From Amycolatopsis umgeniensis (GTDB lineage: Bacteria > Actinomycetota > Actinomycetes > Mycobacteriales > Pseudonocardiaceae), in the NCBI RefSeq assembly GCF_014205155.1, contig NZ_JACHMX010000001.1:8742001-8806000 (forward strand): a DNA stretch of 64,000 bases. The letters are read 5' to 3'. Below the pieces are notes generated by a model. That model did not search any database, had not been told where the DNA came from, and was given only the letters and a program-made list of their open reading frames with translations. This document shows, piece by piece, positions 49,561-57,713 of this stretch. Every line of letters starts with the position of its first letter. Position 1 is the stretch's first letter. Position numbers and translations under genes: made by a program.

Positions 49561-49992
49561 ATGGGATTCCCCGACCGCATCGAACGCACCGTCGAGATCG
49601 CCCATTCGCCCGCGAAGGTGTGGGCCGCGCTGACCACGGCCGAGGGCCTGGGCACCTGGTTCGGGAACCAGGCGAGCATCGACCTGCGGCCCGGTGGCGA
49701 CGCCGAGATGAAGTGGGACGAGGGGCACAAGGCGAACATGCGCGTCGAGCGCGTGGAAGAGCCGTCGGTCTTCGGCTTCACCTGGAACATCTACGGTCTG
49801 CCCGACGACGACCCCCGTCGCACCTATGTCGAGTTCACCCTCGAACCGGTCGGCGGCGGCACGCGGCTCACCGTCGTCGAGTCCGGTTTCTCCCAGCTTC
49901 CGGAAGACGCCCACAGCGTCGCGTTCGACGGGAACACGAAGGGGTGGGCGGCCGAGCTGGGCGAACTGATCGAATACCTCGATGCCGTCTGA
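49561..49992 (+). CDS. SRPBCC (AHSA1-like) domain protein
   Basis: This 143-residue single-domain protein of the START/Bet v 1-like fold begins FPDRIERTVEIAHSPAKVWAALTTAEGLGTWFG and ends with a long helix (GNTKGWAAELGELIEYLDAV). The ATG at 49561 follows GGAGGAAG by a few bases; an in-frame start further left would lie in the operator region. Such proteins bind hydrophobic ligands and are commonly paired with ArsR regulators in actinobacteria, as here: its end overlaps the ArsR start by 11 bp. The ligand is unknown. Confidence 0.87.
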   Translation: MGFPDRIERTVEIAHSPAKVWAALTTAEGLGTWFGNQASIDLRPGGDAEMKWDEGHKANMRVERVEEPSVFGFTWNIYGLPDDDPRRTYVEFTLEPVGGGTRLTVVESGFSQLPEDAHSVAFDGNTKGWAAELGELIEYLDAV

Positions 49993-50314
49993 TATCGAAG
50001 CGACCGCCGAACAGGTCTTCGCCGCACTGGCCGACCCGAGCAGGCGGAGCATCCTCGCCACCCTCGCTTCGAGCGGTCCCGCCACGGCGACGGACCTGGC
50101 CGAGCGGCTGCCCATCACGCGGCAAGCCATCGCGAAACATCTGGCACTGCTCACCGACGCCGGGCTGGTGACCCCGGAGCAGGGGGAGCGGCGCCGCGTC
50201 CGCTACGCGCTGCGCTCGGCCCCGATGCGGGTCGCCCAGCAGTTCCTCGCCGCGCTCGCCCGTGATTGGGACGGGCCACTCGCGGCTCTGAAAGAGCAAT
50301 TGGAGAGATCATGA
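49982..50314 (+). CDS. ArsR-family transcriptional regulator
   Basis: This 110-residue winged-helix repressor contains VFAALADPSRRSILATLASSGPATATDLAERLPITRQAIAKHLALLTDAGLVTPEQGERRRVRYAL. There are no cysteines for metal sensing, so it belongs to the non-metal branch that is usually coupled with SRPBCC proteins. It overlaps both neighbours (11 bp before, an ATGA after) and probably autoregulates the operon through the palindrome at 49507-49534. Confidence 0.92.
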   Translation: MPSDIEATAEQVFAALADPSRRSILATLASSGPATATDLAERLPITRQAIAKHLALLTDAGLVTPEQGERRRVRYALRSAPMRVAQQFLAALARDWDGPLAALKEQLERS

Positions 50315-50760
50315 CGAGCTTCACGACGAGTTTCACCGTTGACCAGACGCCGCAAGAGGTCTTCGACGCCTTCACCGACGTCCGCCGGTGGTGGTCGGAG
50401 GAGATCGAGAGCGACGGCGACGAGTTCGAGTACCACAACGAAGAGATCCATCGCTGCCGGATGCGGATCACGGAGTCCGTGCCAGGGCGCAAGATCTCGT
50501 GGCTGGTCCTCGAGAACCACTTCGACTTCATCAGCGACGAGACCGAATGGGTCGGCACCACGATCACGTTCGAGATCGGCGAGAAGGACGGCAAGACCGA
50601 AGCGCACTTCACCCATCACGGGCTGGTCCCGGAGTACGAGTGTTTCGAGGTCTGCCGCAAGGCGTGGACCTTCTACATCGGTACCAGTCTCCGGGACCTG
50701 ATCGTCACCGGCGAGGGGCAGCCGAACCGGCGGAGCGCCGTGCCCTCGGAGGCCGCGTGA
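50311..50760 (+). CDS. SRPBCC (AHSA1-like) domain protein 2
   Basis: This 149-residue protein begins TSFTTSFTVDQTPQEVFDAFTDVRRWWSEEI. It has the AHSA1 central block ISWLVLENHFDFISDETEWVGTTITFEI and a C-terminal helix (YECFEVCRKAWTFYIGTSLRDLIVTGEGQP). It is only distantly similar to the first SRPBCC protein of the same operon. It starts with an ATGA overlap on arsR and runs directly into the DUF899 gene. The role is unknown. Confidence 0.86.
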   Translation: MTSFTTSFTVDQTPQEVFDAFTDVRRWWSEEIESDGDEFEYHNEEIHRCRMRITESVPGRKISWLVLENHFDFISDETEWVGTTITFEIGEKDGKTEAHFTHHGLVPEYECFEVCRKAWTFYIGTSLRDLIVTGEGQPNRRSAVPSEAA

Positions 50761-51443
50761 TGAACACGGTTTCCCCGGCGGAATGGGAAGAGGCGCGGCT
50801 TCGCCTGCTGGTCAAGGAAAAGGAGCTCACCCGCGCCCGCGACGCCCTCGCGGCCGAGCGGCGGCGGATGCCTTGGGTCGCTGTCGAAAAGCCCTACGAG
50901 TTCGAAGGCCCGTCCGGAACGGTGAGCCTGCTCGACCTGTTCGAGGGGCGACGGCAGCTGATCGTCTACCGGGCCTTCTTCGAATCCGGTGTCGAAGGGT
51001 TTCCCGATCACGCCTGCCAAGGATGCTCGCTGGTGGCCGATCAGGTCGCGCACGTCGCCCATCTGAACGCTCGTGACACCACTCTGGCGTTCGCCTCGCG
51101 GGGCCCGCAGCCCGACATCGCGCGGATGAAGGTCCGGATGGGCTGGACGATGCCGTGGTACACGATCACCGGCGACTTCGACACCGACTTCGGTGTCGGC
51201 GAATGGCACGGCACCAACGCTTTCATCCGCGAGGGTGATCAAGTGTTCCGGACGTACTTCGTCAACGACCGTGGTGACGAGGTGATGGGCGGCACGTGGA
51301 GCTACCTCGACATCACCGCGCTGGGGCGGCAGGAGGAGTGGGAGGACTCGCCGGAGGGGTACCCGCAGAGTCCGCCTTACGAGTGGTGGAACTGGCACGA
51401 CTCCTACGACGGCGCCGCACCCGCGGGTGGCTGCTGCGTGTGA
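50760..51443 (+). CDS. DUF899 thioredoxin-like protein
   Basis: This 227-residue protein starts one base from the previous stop codon (TGATG-type junction). DUF899 features are the helical start EARLRLLVKEKELTRARDALAAERRRMPWV, then LIVYRAFF, HACQGCSLVADQV with a thioredoxin-like Cys-x-x-Cys near residue 87, WYTITGDFDTDFG, and a conserved end WWNWHDSY. The C-terminus has an extra CC pair. Family members are abundant in soil actinobacteria but of unknown biochemical role. Here the gene is the last of the ArsR-controlled operon. Confidence 0.85.
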   Translation: MNTVSPAEWEEARLRLLVKEKELTRARDALAAERRRMPWVAVEKPYEFEGPSGTVSLLDLFEGRRQLIVYRAFFESGVEGFPDHACQGCSLVADQVAHVAHLNARDTTLAFASRGPQPDIARMKVRMGWTMPWYTITGDFDTDFGVGEWHGTNAFIREGDQVFRTYFVNDRGDEVMGGTWSYLDITALGRQEEWEDSPEGYPQSPPYEWWNWHDSYDGAAPAGGCCV

Positions 51444-51553
51444 GCGTCCGGCCTCGTGTGTGGTAAGGACGGTTATTGAGGGGAAAGCCCTGCGTGTCGG
51501 GTCGCGTCAGGCCACGCCGAGGTTCCGGCGCCAGCCACCCGATCCCGGTCGCC

Positions 51554-51600
51554 CCCAATGTGGCATTGGGGACACTCACCGTCCCCAATGCCACATTGGG
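51554..51600. repeat. Intergenic nested palindrome, family 3
   Basis: Two 20-bp arms (51554-51573 and 51581-51600) are perfect inverted repeats with a seven-base loop. Each arm is itself palindromic (CCCAATG-TGG-CATTGGG), so the element can fold as one long hairpin or two short ones. It lies in the 203-bp gap between the convergent DUF899 and CobW genes and may terminate both. Confidence 0.78.
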
Positions 51601-51646
51601 CGCACACTTCAACGGCACGACCCCTCGATAGAACGGCACTGGACCC

Positions 51647-52720
51647 TCAGTGAACGTGCACCGCTTCCCACTCCGGAAACGGATCCGCGCTGCCTGAACC
51701 GGTCGCGAGGCAGGACCGGAGCGAGTCCAGCAGGGCGTCCTTTTCCAGCCCCACCCCGATGAACACGAGTTCCTGCCGAGGTGTCTCCTCGACACCCTGC
51801 GGCTCGAACCGCGCGACCGACCCGGCCTGCGACCACAGCCCGGTCACCCCGGGCCGCGACGCCAGCGAGAAGAACCCCTTCGACCGCAGCACCGTCCCGA
51901 ACTCCCCGGAATCGAGCCTCCCGACGAAGTCCCACAAGTGTTCCGGGTCGAACGCGAGCGAAGCGCGGAAGACCACGCTCGAGATCCCGTATTCCTCGGT
52001 CTCCGGAACGTGGTCACCGTTGAGCTCGGCCACCCACCCGGGTGCCTCTTGTGCCCGTTCGGCGTCGTAGCGCCCGGTGCCGAGCAGCCGCTCGAGCGGG
52101 ACCTGGCCATGGGTGGAGACGAGTACCTCCGCGGCCGGGTTGAGCCGCCGCAGCACCGCCGTCAGCCGGTCGAGAGACCCGGCCGGTACGAGATCCGCTT
52201 TGTTCAGCATGAGGACGTCCGCGAACTCGATCTGGTCCATCAGCAGGTCGCTGATCGTCCGCTCGTCGTCTTCGTACTGGTCCAGCCCGCGTTCGGTCAG
52301 CGCGTCGCCGGACGCCAGTTCCCGCTCGAAGTTCACCGCGTCGACCACGGTCACCATCGTGTCCAGCCGCGCGGAATCCAGGAAGGAGAACGTCGCCGCC
52401 ACAGGCATCGGCTCGGAGATCCCGCTCGACTCGATGAGCAGGTAGTCGAACCGGTCGTCCGCGCAGAGCCGCGAGACCTCGTCCAGCAGGTCGTCGCGCA
52501 GGGTGCAGCAGATGCATCCGTTGGTCATCTCGACGAGCCGTTCCTCGGTGCGGGACAGGCTGTTCCCGTCCCGCACCAGCGCGGCGTCGATGTTGACCTC
52601 GCTCATGTCGTTGACGATCACCGCCACCCGCAATCCGTCACGGTTGGCGAGGACGTGGTTGAGCACGGTCGTCTTGCCCGCACCGAGGAACCCGGACAGC
52701 ACCGTGACCGGCGTCGTCAC
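51647..52720 (-). CDS. CobW/G3E GTPase, putative zinc metallochaperone
   Basis: This 357-residue protein has an intact P-loop GFLGAGKTT near residue 10, the metal motif [11 protein letters not shown] (C-x-C-C, near 68), [10 protein letters not shown], and the guanine motif LNKADL near 170. The CobW C-terminal domain is present. Members of this branch move zinc to target enzymes during zinc shortage using GTP. It is the last gene of a leftward operon with zinc-independent L31 and L32 and a second CobW-like gene; its GTG start overlaps the L32 stop by 4 bp. It is likely Zur-regulated. Confidence 0.9.
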   Translation of the reverse strand: MTTPVTVLSGFLGAGKTTVLNHVLANRDGLRVAVIVNDMSEVNIDAALVRDGNSLSRTEERLVEMTNGCICCTLRDDLLDEVSRLCADDRFDYLLIESSGISEPMPVAATFSFLDSARLDTMVTVVDAVNFERELASGDALTERGLDQYEDDERTISDLLMDQIEFADVLMLNKADLVPAGSLDRLTAVLRRLNPAAEVLVSTHGQVPLERLLGTGRYDAERAQEAPGWVAELNGDHVPETEEYGISSVVFRASLAFDPEHLWDFVGRLDSGEFGTVLRSKGFFSLASRPGVTGLWSQAGSVARFEPQGVEETPRQELVFIGVGLEKDALLDSLRSCLATGSGSADPFPEWEAVHVH

Positions 52721-52875
52721 TCTCCACCCTCATGAAAGTGCTTCATCAGCTTGCGCGGCACGAGTTTCGTCTCACCGTTCACCTTGATCGGCACGAGATC
52801 CGGCACGGCCGCCTTCCACTGCGAGCGTCGGGAGCGGGTGTTGCTGCGCGACATCTTCCGCTTCGGGACGGCCAT
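52717..52875 (-). CDS. rpmF: 50S ribosomal protein L32 (cysteine-free)
   Basis: This 52-residue protein begins [21 protein letters not shown], the classic L32 start, and lacks the cysteine pairs of zinc-binding L32 forms. The ATG at 52875 overlaps the L31 stop (TAATG on the minus strand), and its own stop overlaps the CobW start. It sits with other zinc-free paralogues, which replace zinc-containing ribosomal proteins under zinc limitation. Confidence 0.93.
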   Translation of the reverse strand: MAVPKRKMSRSNTRSRRSQWKAAVPDLVPIKVNGETKLVPRKLMKHFHEGGE

Positions 52876-53132
52876 TACTTCGCACCTCCGCGGCGGCCGT
52901 AGCGGCGGTGGAACTTCTCGACCTGGCCGGCGCTGTCCATGATGCGCTGGTTGCCGGTCCAGAACGGATGCGACCACGAGCTGATCTCGACGTTCACCAC
53001 CGGATAGGTGTTGCCGTCGCTCCACTCGATGGTCTGCTCCGACGTCGCGGTGGACCGCGTCAGGAAGGCGTCCCCGGTGGAGAGGTCCTTGAACACCACG
53101 GGGTGGTAGTCGGGGTGGATTCCCGGTTTCAC
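52875..53132 (-). CDS. rpmE2: 50S ribosomal protein L31 type B (zinc-free)
   Basis: This 85-residue protein begins [16 protein letters not shown] and contains [30 protein letters not shown]. It has no cysteine, unlike type A L31. It has a GTG start overlapping the upstream CobW-like stop by 4 bp. Replacement of L31A by L31B frees zinc and is a standard Zur response in actinobacteria. Confidence 0.95.
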   Translation of the reverse strand: MKPGIHPDYHPVVFKDLSTGDAFLTRSTATSEQTIEWSDGNTYPVVNVEISSWSHPFWTGNQRIMDSAGQVEKFHRRYGRRGGAK

Positions 53133-54382
53133 TGCGTTTCGTCCTTTCGGTTCGACACGTTCGCGTCATGCTTTTCGGGGTCGGTTTCCGTGTCCTCACA
53201 CGGTTCTTCGTGCCACTCGCCGAACGGATCCGGATAGCGGAGCCATTCCTGCTCCCCGGCGGCGAGTTCCTCGTCGGTCAGCAGTGCCCCGCGCAGGGCG
53301 GCCTCGACCTCGTCGGGCGTGGCCTGATCGGTGACGACGACCAGTTCCTGCGCGCGGTCGCCGAACAGCGGGTCCCAGCGCAGGGAGGCGAGCGTGCGGC
53401 GTTCCGGGGAGACGTCGGCCCAGTCCGGCCCGTCGGGCGCGGCGAGCCACGCCCCGGCGTGCCCGATGCCGAGACCGCCGCCCGCGGATTCGATCCACAG
53501 CGCCATGTCGGGCTGGCTCGCCACCCAGAGCCGTCCCCGGGTGCGGACGACGCCGTCGAGCAGGACGTCGATCGCGTCGTGGAGGCGTTCCGGGTGGAAC
53601 GGGCGTTGCGAGGTGAAGGTGAGCAGCCCGATCCCGCAGTCGGTGTGCACCGGCGGTTCGCCCCGCAGCAGCGGGCCGTGCATGTCGGTGACCTCGCCGC
53701 GGCGGGCGTCGGACGGGACCGCGTCGAGCACGGTCTTCCCGTCCACGGCGGACAGTTCGACGCGAGGGATCGACGGGGCGACCCTGTCGAGTACGGCCGA
53801 CGCCTTCGCCGCGGACCAGGCGTCGGTCGCCGCGCCCGCGAGGACGACCAGATCGGCGAACTCGACCTGGGCCAGCGAGACCTGGGCGACGGTGCGCTCG
53901 TCCTCCGGGCTGGCCTGCAGGTTCCGTTCGGCCAGCGTGTCGTCGCCGGTGCTGTCGGCCAGCCAGCCGGCGCAGTCGACGACGGCGAGCACGGCCCGGA
54001 GGTCGACGTCCTCGATCACCGGCCGCTCGCCGACGAGGACGTTGTGGAGCGCCCAGCTGACCGGTTCGGGCTCCATGGCCTCGTCGAGCCGGACCACGAT
54101 GCGCTGCACCTGTGGCATTTGCGAAAGCTTGCGCAGCAACGGCAGCAGGTCTTCGCGCAGCGTGCACGAGACGCAGCCGTGCGCGAGTTCGAGGACCGTC
54201 AGCTGGTCGCGGTCGCCGAGCAAGATCCGCCGCTTGACCACTCCGGAGTGAATCTGCCTCAGGTCGTGGTGCACGACGGCGGTGCCGGGTTCGGCCGAGC
54301 GCAGCCGCTCGGCGAGGTCGGCGGTCGGTCCCGGTGCGAGGCCACTGATCAGGACGAGGGGCACGCGCGGGTTTTCGGTCAC
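53129..54382 (-). CDS. CobW-like protein with lost P-loop (possible Mrf/Rv0106-type)
   Basis: This 417-residue protein has the CobW two-domain layout and a C-terminal CobW domain ([19 protein letters not shown] near 270; [18 protein letters not shown] near 345). The P-loop position (residues 13-24) reads [12 protein letters not shown] without the Gly-Lys-Thr, and the guanine motif reads [12 protein letters not shown] without Asn-Lys. The cysteine motif is [11 protein letters not shown] near 70. It should therefore not bind GTP in the usual way. It heads the leftward zinc-limitation operon. In mycobacteria a CobW-like protein of this genomic context (Rv0106/Mrf) recruits the hibernation factor Mpy to zinc-free ribosomes; a matching role here is inference. 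Confidence 0.82.
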   Translation of the reverse strand: MTENPRVPLVLISGLAPGPTADLAERLRSAEPGTAVVHHDLRQIHSGVVKRRILLGDRDQLTVLELAHGCVSCTLREDLLPLLRKLSQMPQVQRIVVRLDEAMEPEPVSWALHNVLVGERPVIEDVDLRAVLAVVDCAGWLADSTGDDTLAERNLQASPEDERTVAQVSLAQVEFADLVVLAGAATDAWSAAKASAVLDRVAPSIPRVELSAVDGKTVLDAVPSDARRGEVTDMHGPLLRGEPPVHTDCGIGLLTFTSQRPFHPERLHDAIDVLLDGVVRTRGRLWVASQPDMALWIESAGGGLGIGHAGAWLAAPDGPDWADVSPERRTLASLRWDPLFGDRAQELVVVTDQATPDEVEAALRGALLTDEELAAGEQEWLRYPDPFGEWHEEPCEDTETDPEKHDANVSNRKDETQ

Positions 54383-54427
54383 TGAAGCTCCGGGGCGTCG
54401 ATTGCGGGCTGGTTCGGCTGTGTACAG

Positions 54428-54453
54428 TAAATGAAAACGACTATTGATATCAA
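54428..54453. promoter_or_regulatory. Candidate Zur box between the zinc-limitation operons
   Basis: The AT-rich stretch around ATGAAAACGACTATTGATAT stands out in GC-rich DNA. It has TGAAAACG and CTATTGATA half-sites spaced like actinobacterial Zur boxes, although the right half is imperfect. It lies 45 bp before the CobW-like gene on the left and 14 bp before the L28 start on the right, so one Zur dimer pair could control both operons. Confidence 0.55.
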
Positions 54454-54466
54454 CTCGGGAGGGCGT

Positions 54467-54703
54467 ATGTCAGCCGTGTGCCAGGTCACCGGCCGGAAAC
54501 CGGGCTACGGGAAGCAGGTGTCGCATTCGCATCGGCGCACGTCCCGGCGCTGGGAGCCGAACCTGCAGGCCAAGCGGTACTTCGTGCCGAGCGAAGGGCG
54601 CTGGGTCCGGCTGCGGGTCTCGGTGAAGGGCATGAAGACCATCGACAAGCGGGGGATCGAGGCCGTCGTGGCCGAACTCCGCGCGAAAGGGGTGAAGCTC
54701 TGA
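54467..54703 (+). CDS. rpmB: 50S ribosomal protein L28 (zinc-limitation paralogue)
   Basis: This 78-residue protein begins [32 protein letters not shown], the L28 signature, with only one cysteine instead of the zinc-binding set. The ATG at 54467 has GGGAGGG just upstream; an in-frame ATG at 54431 lies inside the candidate Zur site and would add twelve atypical residues. It is the first gene of a tightly overlapping operon with L33, S14 and S18. Confidence 0.94.
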   Translation: MSAVCQVTGRKPGYGKQVSHSHRRTSRRWEPNLQAKRYFVPSEGRWVRLRVSVKGMKTIDKRGIEAVVAELRAKGVKL

Positions 54704-54870
54704 TGGCCAAGAGCACCGACATCCGGCCGGTCATCAAGCTCCGCTCGACCGCGGGCACCGGCTACACCTACGTCACGAAGAAGAACCGCCGGAACGACCC
54801 GAACCGCATGGTGCTGCGCAAGTACGACCCGGTCGCCCGCAAGCACGTCGAGTTCAAGGAGGAGCGCTGA
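54703..54870 (+). CDS. rpmG: 50S ribosomal protein L33 (cysteine-free)
   Basis: This 55-residue protein is [20 protein letters not shown] followed by [23 protein letters not shown]. The CxxC pairs of zinc-binding L33 are absent. It starts within the L28 stop (TGATG) and ends within the S14 start. It belongs to the zinc-free set. Confidence 0.95.
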   Translation: MAKSTDIRPVIKLRSTAGTGYTYVTKKNRRNDPNRMVLRKYDPVARKHVEFKEER

Positions 54871-55175
54871 TGGCCAAGAAGTCGAAGATCGCCAGGAACG
54901 AGCAGCGCAAGGTGGTCGCCGCCCGCTACGTCGAACGGCGGCGTGAGCTGAAGGCCGTCATCGCCTCGCCGTCGGCCTCGCCCGAGGAGAAGGCGGTCGC
55001 GGTGTCGGCCCTGCAGGCGATGCCGCGCGACGCCAGCGCGACCCGGAACCGCAACCGCGACACCGCCGACGGCCGCCCGCGCGGCTACCTGCGGAAATTC
55101 GGCCTCTCACGGGTCCGGATGCGGCAGATGGCGCACAACGGCGAACTGCCGGGCGTCACGAAGTCGAGCTGGTGA
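54870..55175 (+). CDS. rpsN: 30S ribosomal protein S14 (long, zinc-free)
   Basis: This 101-residue protein begins [20 protein letters not shown] and ends [30 protein letters not shown]. The long form without CxxC replaces the short, zinc-binding S14 of about 61 residues. Overlapping TGATG and GTGA junctions on both sides indicate translational coupling. Confidence 0.95.
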   Translation: MAKKSKIARNEQRKVVAARYVERRRELKAVIASPSASPEEKAVAVSALQAMPRDASATRNRNRDTADGRPRGYLRKFGLSRVRMRQMAHNGELPGVTKSSW

Positions 55176-55420
55176 GCGCGATGGGCAAGCCGAACCGGGA
55201 CCGCCCCTTCAAGCGCAAGACGAATCTGTTGCACGCCAACAAGATCACCGAGGTCGACTGGAAGGACGCCGATCTGCTGCGGAAGTTCATCTCCGACCGC
55301 GGCAAGATCCGCGCCCGCCGGGTCACCGGGCTGACGCCCCAGCAGCAGAAACAGGTCGCCACGGCGATCAAGAACGCCCGCGAGATGGCGTTGCTGCCTT
55401 ACCCCAACGCGGGCCGCTGA
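55172..55420 (+). CDS. rpsR: 30S ribosomal protein S18 (zinc-free)
   Basis: This 82-residue protein contains [64 protein letters not shown]. It has no cysteine; the zinc form has Cys near the start. The GTG at 55172 overlaps the S14 stop by 4 bp; an ATG at 55181 is an alternative three codons later. It is the last gene of the operon and is followed by a strong stem-loop. Confidence 0.95.
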   Translation: MSAMGKPNRDRPFKRKTNLLHANKITEVDWKDADLLRKFISDRGKIRARRVTGLTPQQQKQVATAIKNAREMALLPYPNAGR

Positions 55421-55426
55421 CGCCAC

Positions 55427-55459
55427 CGGTCCGGGCGGTGCGACACGCCGCCCGGACCG
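55427..55459 (+). terminator. Stem-loop terminator after the ribosomal-protein operon
   Basis: A perfect 12-bp GC-rich stem (55427-55438 with 55448-55459; arm CGGTCCGGGCGG) has a nine-base loop. It begins seven bases after the S18 stop codon. There is no T-tract, as is usual for actinomycete terminators. Confidence 0.82.
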
Positions 55460-55485
55460 CGGCTCGGCGTGGAAGAATCGGCCGT

Positions 55486-55893
55486 ATGACGGAGAACCCC
55501 GGACAGGCCGAGGAATTCGATCCCGAACTGCTGGCACTGTGGGCGAAGGTCTTCGCCTTCGCCCGTTCCGGCGCGACAGCCGATCTCACCGCGTACGTCG
55601 ACGCGGGCGTCTCGGCGAATCTGACGAACGACCGGGGCGACACCCTGGTCATGCTCGCCGCGTACCACGGTCACGCGGAAACCGTCTCGGCGCTGATCGA
55701 GCGCGGAGCCGATCCGAACCGTGAGAACGACCGCGGCCAGAGCCCGCTCGCCGGCGCGGTCTTCAAGAACGAGCCCGAGGTCGTGAAGGCGCTCCTCAAA
55801 GGCGGCGCGGACGCGACGGCGGGGGAGCCGTCAGCGATCGACGCGGCCAGGATGTTCGGCAACACCGAACTCCTCACGCTGCTGGAGAGCTGA
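55486..55893 (+). CDS. Ankyrin-repeat protein
   Basis: This 135-residue protein is made of about three ankyrin repeats: DLTAYVDAGVSANLTNDRGDTLVMLAAYHGHAETVSALIERGADPNRENDRGQSPLAGAVFKNEPEVVKALLKGGAD. It has an acidic N-terminus and no signal peptide. It is probably a small cytoplasmic protein-binding module; no partner can be deduced. It stands alone between the ribosomal operon and the siroheme synthase gene. Confidence 0.9.
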   Translation: MTENPGQAEEFDPELLALWAKVFAFARSGATADLTAYVDAGVSANLTNDRGDTLVMLAAYHGHAETVSALIERGADPNRENDRGQSPLAGAVFKNEPEVVKALLKGGADATAGEPSAIDAARMFGNTELLTLLES

Positions 55894-55947
55894 GGCGGTT
55901 CTCACTCGGATCGCGGCCGGGGCCGCTGGATCCTTACACTGCCCCGC

Positions 55948-57183
55948 ATGGATGACCCGCATTACCTCTCCGGCCTCGACCTGGCAGGCCGTCGCGTCGT
56001 GATGATCGGCGGCGGGACGGTCGCCCAGCGCCGTCTGCCGCGGTTGATCGGCGCCGGCGCGCGGGTCGAACTGGTCTCGCCGCACACGACACCTTCGGTG
56101 AGCGCGATGGCCGACGCAGGGGAGATCGTCTGGCACGAGCGCCGCTACACCGAGGGCGACCTCGCCGACGCCTGGTACGCGCTGGCGTGCACCAACGATC
56201 CCGAGGTCAACGCCGCCGTCTGCGCCGAAGCCGAACGTGCGCGGGTGTTCTGCGTCCGCGCCGACGACGGAGAGCGCGGCAGCGCGGTCACCCCGGCCTC
56301 GGGCAGGCACGGCGGGCTGCTGGTCGGCGTCCTCTCCGGTGGCGAGCCCCTGAGGTCGGCCACGGTCCGGGACAGCATCCTCGACGGCCTCCGCGCCGGT
56401 ACTGTCGCCGACGGCCGCGTGCCGGACGCCCGTGACGAGCTTCCCGGCGTCGCGCTGGTGGGTGGCGGCCCCGGCGATCCGGAACTGATCACCGTCCGCG
56501 GCCGCCGTCTCCTCGCCAGGGCCGACGTCGTCGTCGCCGACAGGCTGGCCCCGCGCGAGCTGCTCGACGAACTCTCGCCCGACGTCGAGATCGTCGACGC
56601 CGCGAAGATCCCGTACGGCCGCGCCGCCAGCCAGGATGTGATCAACTCCACCCTGATCGACAGGGCCAAGGCGGGCAAGTTCGTCGTGCGACTCAAGGGC
56701 GGCGACCCGTACCTGTTCGGCCGCGGTTTCGAGGAGGTCCTCGCGTGCGCCGAAGCGGGCATCCCGGTGACGATGGTCCCCGGCATCACGAGCGCCTTCT
56801 CCGTGCCCGCCGCCGCGGACGTCCCGGTGACCCATCGCGGCGTCGCCCACGAGGTCGTGGTGGTGTCCGGTCACGTCTCGCCGGGCGACGAGAAGTCACT
56901 GGTGGACTGGGATCTGCTGGCGAAGATGCGCGGCACGATCGTGCTGATGATGGGCGTCGAACGACTGCCGCTGTTCACGAAGGCGCTTTTGGAAGGGCGG
57001 CCCGGGGACACGCCGGTGGCGATCGTCGAGGACGGCACGATGCGCACCCAGCGGGTTCTCCGCTCTACTTTGGACAGTGTGGTCGAGGACGCCGCCGCGG
57101 CCGGGGTGCGCCCGCCCGCGGTGATCGTCTTCGGCCCGGTGGCGGGGCTGGCCCAGCCTTCCGCTCAGCCGTCCGAGACGTAG
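55948..57183 (+). CDS. cysG: Siroheme synthase / uroporphyrinogen-III C-methyltransferase (CysG-like)
   Basis: This 411-residue bifunctional enzyme has two parts. The N-terminal precorrin-2 dehydrogenase/ferrochelatase part (about 1-150) carries the NAD motif VVMIGGGTVAQRRLPRLIGAGA. The C-terminal SAM-dependent methyltransferase part begins VALVGGGPGDPELITVRGRRLLARADVVVADRL (near 165), then VVRLKGGDPYLFGRGFEE and VPGITSAFSVPAAADVPVTHRG. It makes the siroheme for sulfite and nitrite reductases. It is shorter than E. coli CysG (457 residues) because the central dimerisation segment is reduced, as is common in actinobacteria. Its 3' end overlaps the convergent GNAT gene by 19 bp. Confidence 0.93.
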   Translation: MDDPHYLSGLDLAGRRVVMIGGGTVAQRRLPRLIGAGARVELVSPHTTPSVSAMADAGEIVWHERRYTEGDLADAWYALACTNDPEVNAAVCAEAERARVFCVRADDGERGSAVTPASGRHGGLLVGVLSGGEPLRSATVRDSILDGLRAGTVADGRVPDARDELPGVALVGGGPGDPELITVRGRRLLARADVVVADRLAPRELLDELSPDVEIVDAAKIPYGRAASQDVINSTLIDRAKAGKFVVRLKGGDPYLFGRGFEEVLACAEAGIPVTMVPGITSAFSVPAAADVPVTHRGVAHEVVVVSGHVSPGDEKSLVDWDLLAKMRGTIVLMMGVERLPLFTKALLEGRPGDTPVAIVEDGTMRTQRVLRSTLDSVVEDAAAAGVRPPAVIVFGPVAGLAQPSAQPSET

Positions 57184-57713
57184 AACCAGTCGGCCCCGTC
57201 CTCGCCGGGGATGTCGAATTCCTCCGCCCGGACGAGGCCGGCCCGGAGGGCGACTCGCTGCGAAGCGACGTTCTCCGGCCGGACACGGGCGATCACGAGG
57301 TCGTCCGGCCGGTGGGTGCGCGCCCAGTCCACCGCCGCGGCGGCGGCCTCACTCGCGTACCCGGCGCCCCAGGCGGACGGGAAGAGCCGGTAGAAGAGGT
57401 TCAGGACCGTCCGTCGCCGATAACCGACGACCTTCACCCCGCAGAACCCCAGCGGTTCCGGTGAGTCCTGCCGCCGGATCGTCCAGTACCCGAACCCGTA
57501 CTGGTCCCACCAGCGTGACCAGCGGAGCAGCAGAAGTTCCGCCTCCTCGCGTGTCTCCAGGAGATCCGACGGGTTGTGCGCGCAGGCCTCCGGATCGGTG
57601 TGCAGCGCGAAGATCGCGTCGAGGTCTTCGGGTCCGGGGCGGCGCAGCACCAGCCGTCCGGTCCGTATTTCCTCGGCGCCCGTGCCCCGGGTCGGCGCCG
57701 GTTCAACGGTCAT
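57165..57713 (-). CDS. GNAT-family N-acetyltransferase (RimJ-like)
   Basis: This 182-residue acetyltransferase contains IRTGRLVLRRPGPEDLDAIFALHTDPEA at the start, GFGYWTIRRQDS, LNLFYRLFPSAWGAGYASEAAAAAVDWA (acetyl-CoA loop) and VRPENVASQRVALRAGLVRAEEF near the end. These are the hallmarks of the ribosomal-protein-alanine acetyltransferase-like GNAT branch. The substrate is unknown. Its start overlaps the stop of the upstream alpha/beta hydrolase gene by 11 bp. Confidence 0.88.
   Translation of the reverse strand: MTVEPAPTRGTGAEEIRTGRLVLRRPGPEDLDAIFALHTDPEACAHNPSDLLETREEAELLLLRWSRWWDQYGFGYWTIRRQDSPEPLGFCGVKVVGYRRRTVLNLFYRLFPSAWGAGYASEAAAAAVDWARTHRPDDLVIARVRPENVASQRVALRAGLVRAEEFDIPGEDGADWFYVSDG

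Noticed and set aside
51554..51600. CRISPR-like repeat-spacer array
   Set aside because: There are only two inverted arms, no direct repeats with unique spacers and no cas genes.
54431..54466. Earlier ATG for the L28 gene
   Set aside because: It lies in the candidate Zur site; the ATG at 54467 has a strong Shine-Dalgarno sequence and gives the normal L28 start.
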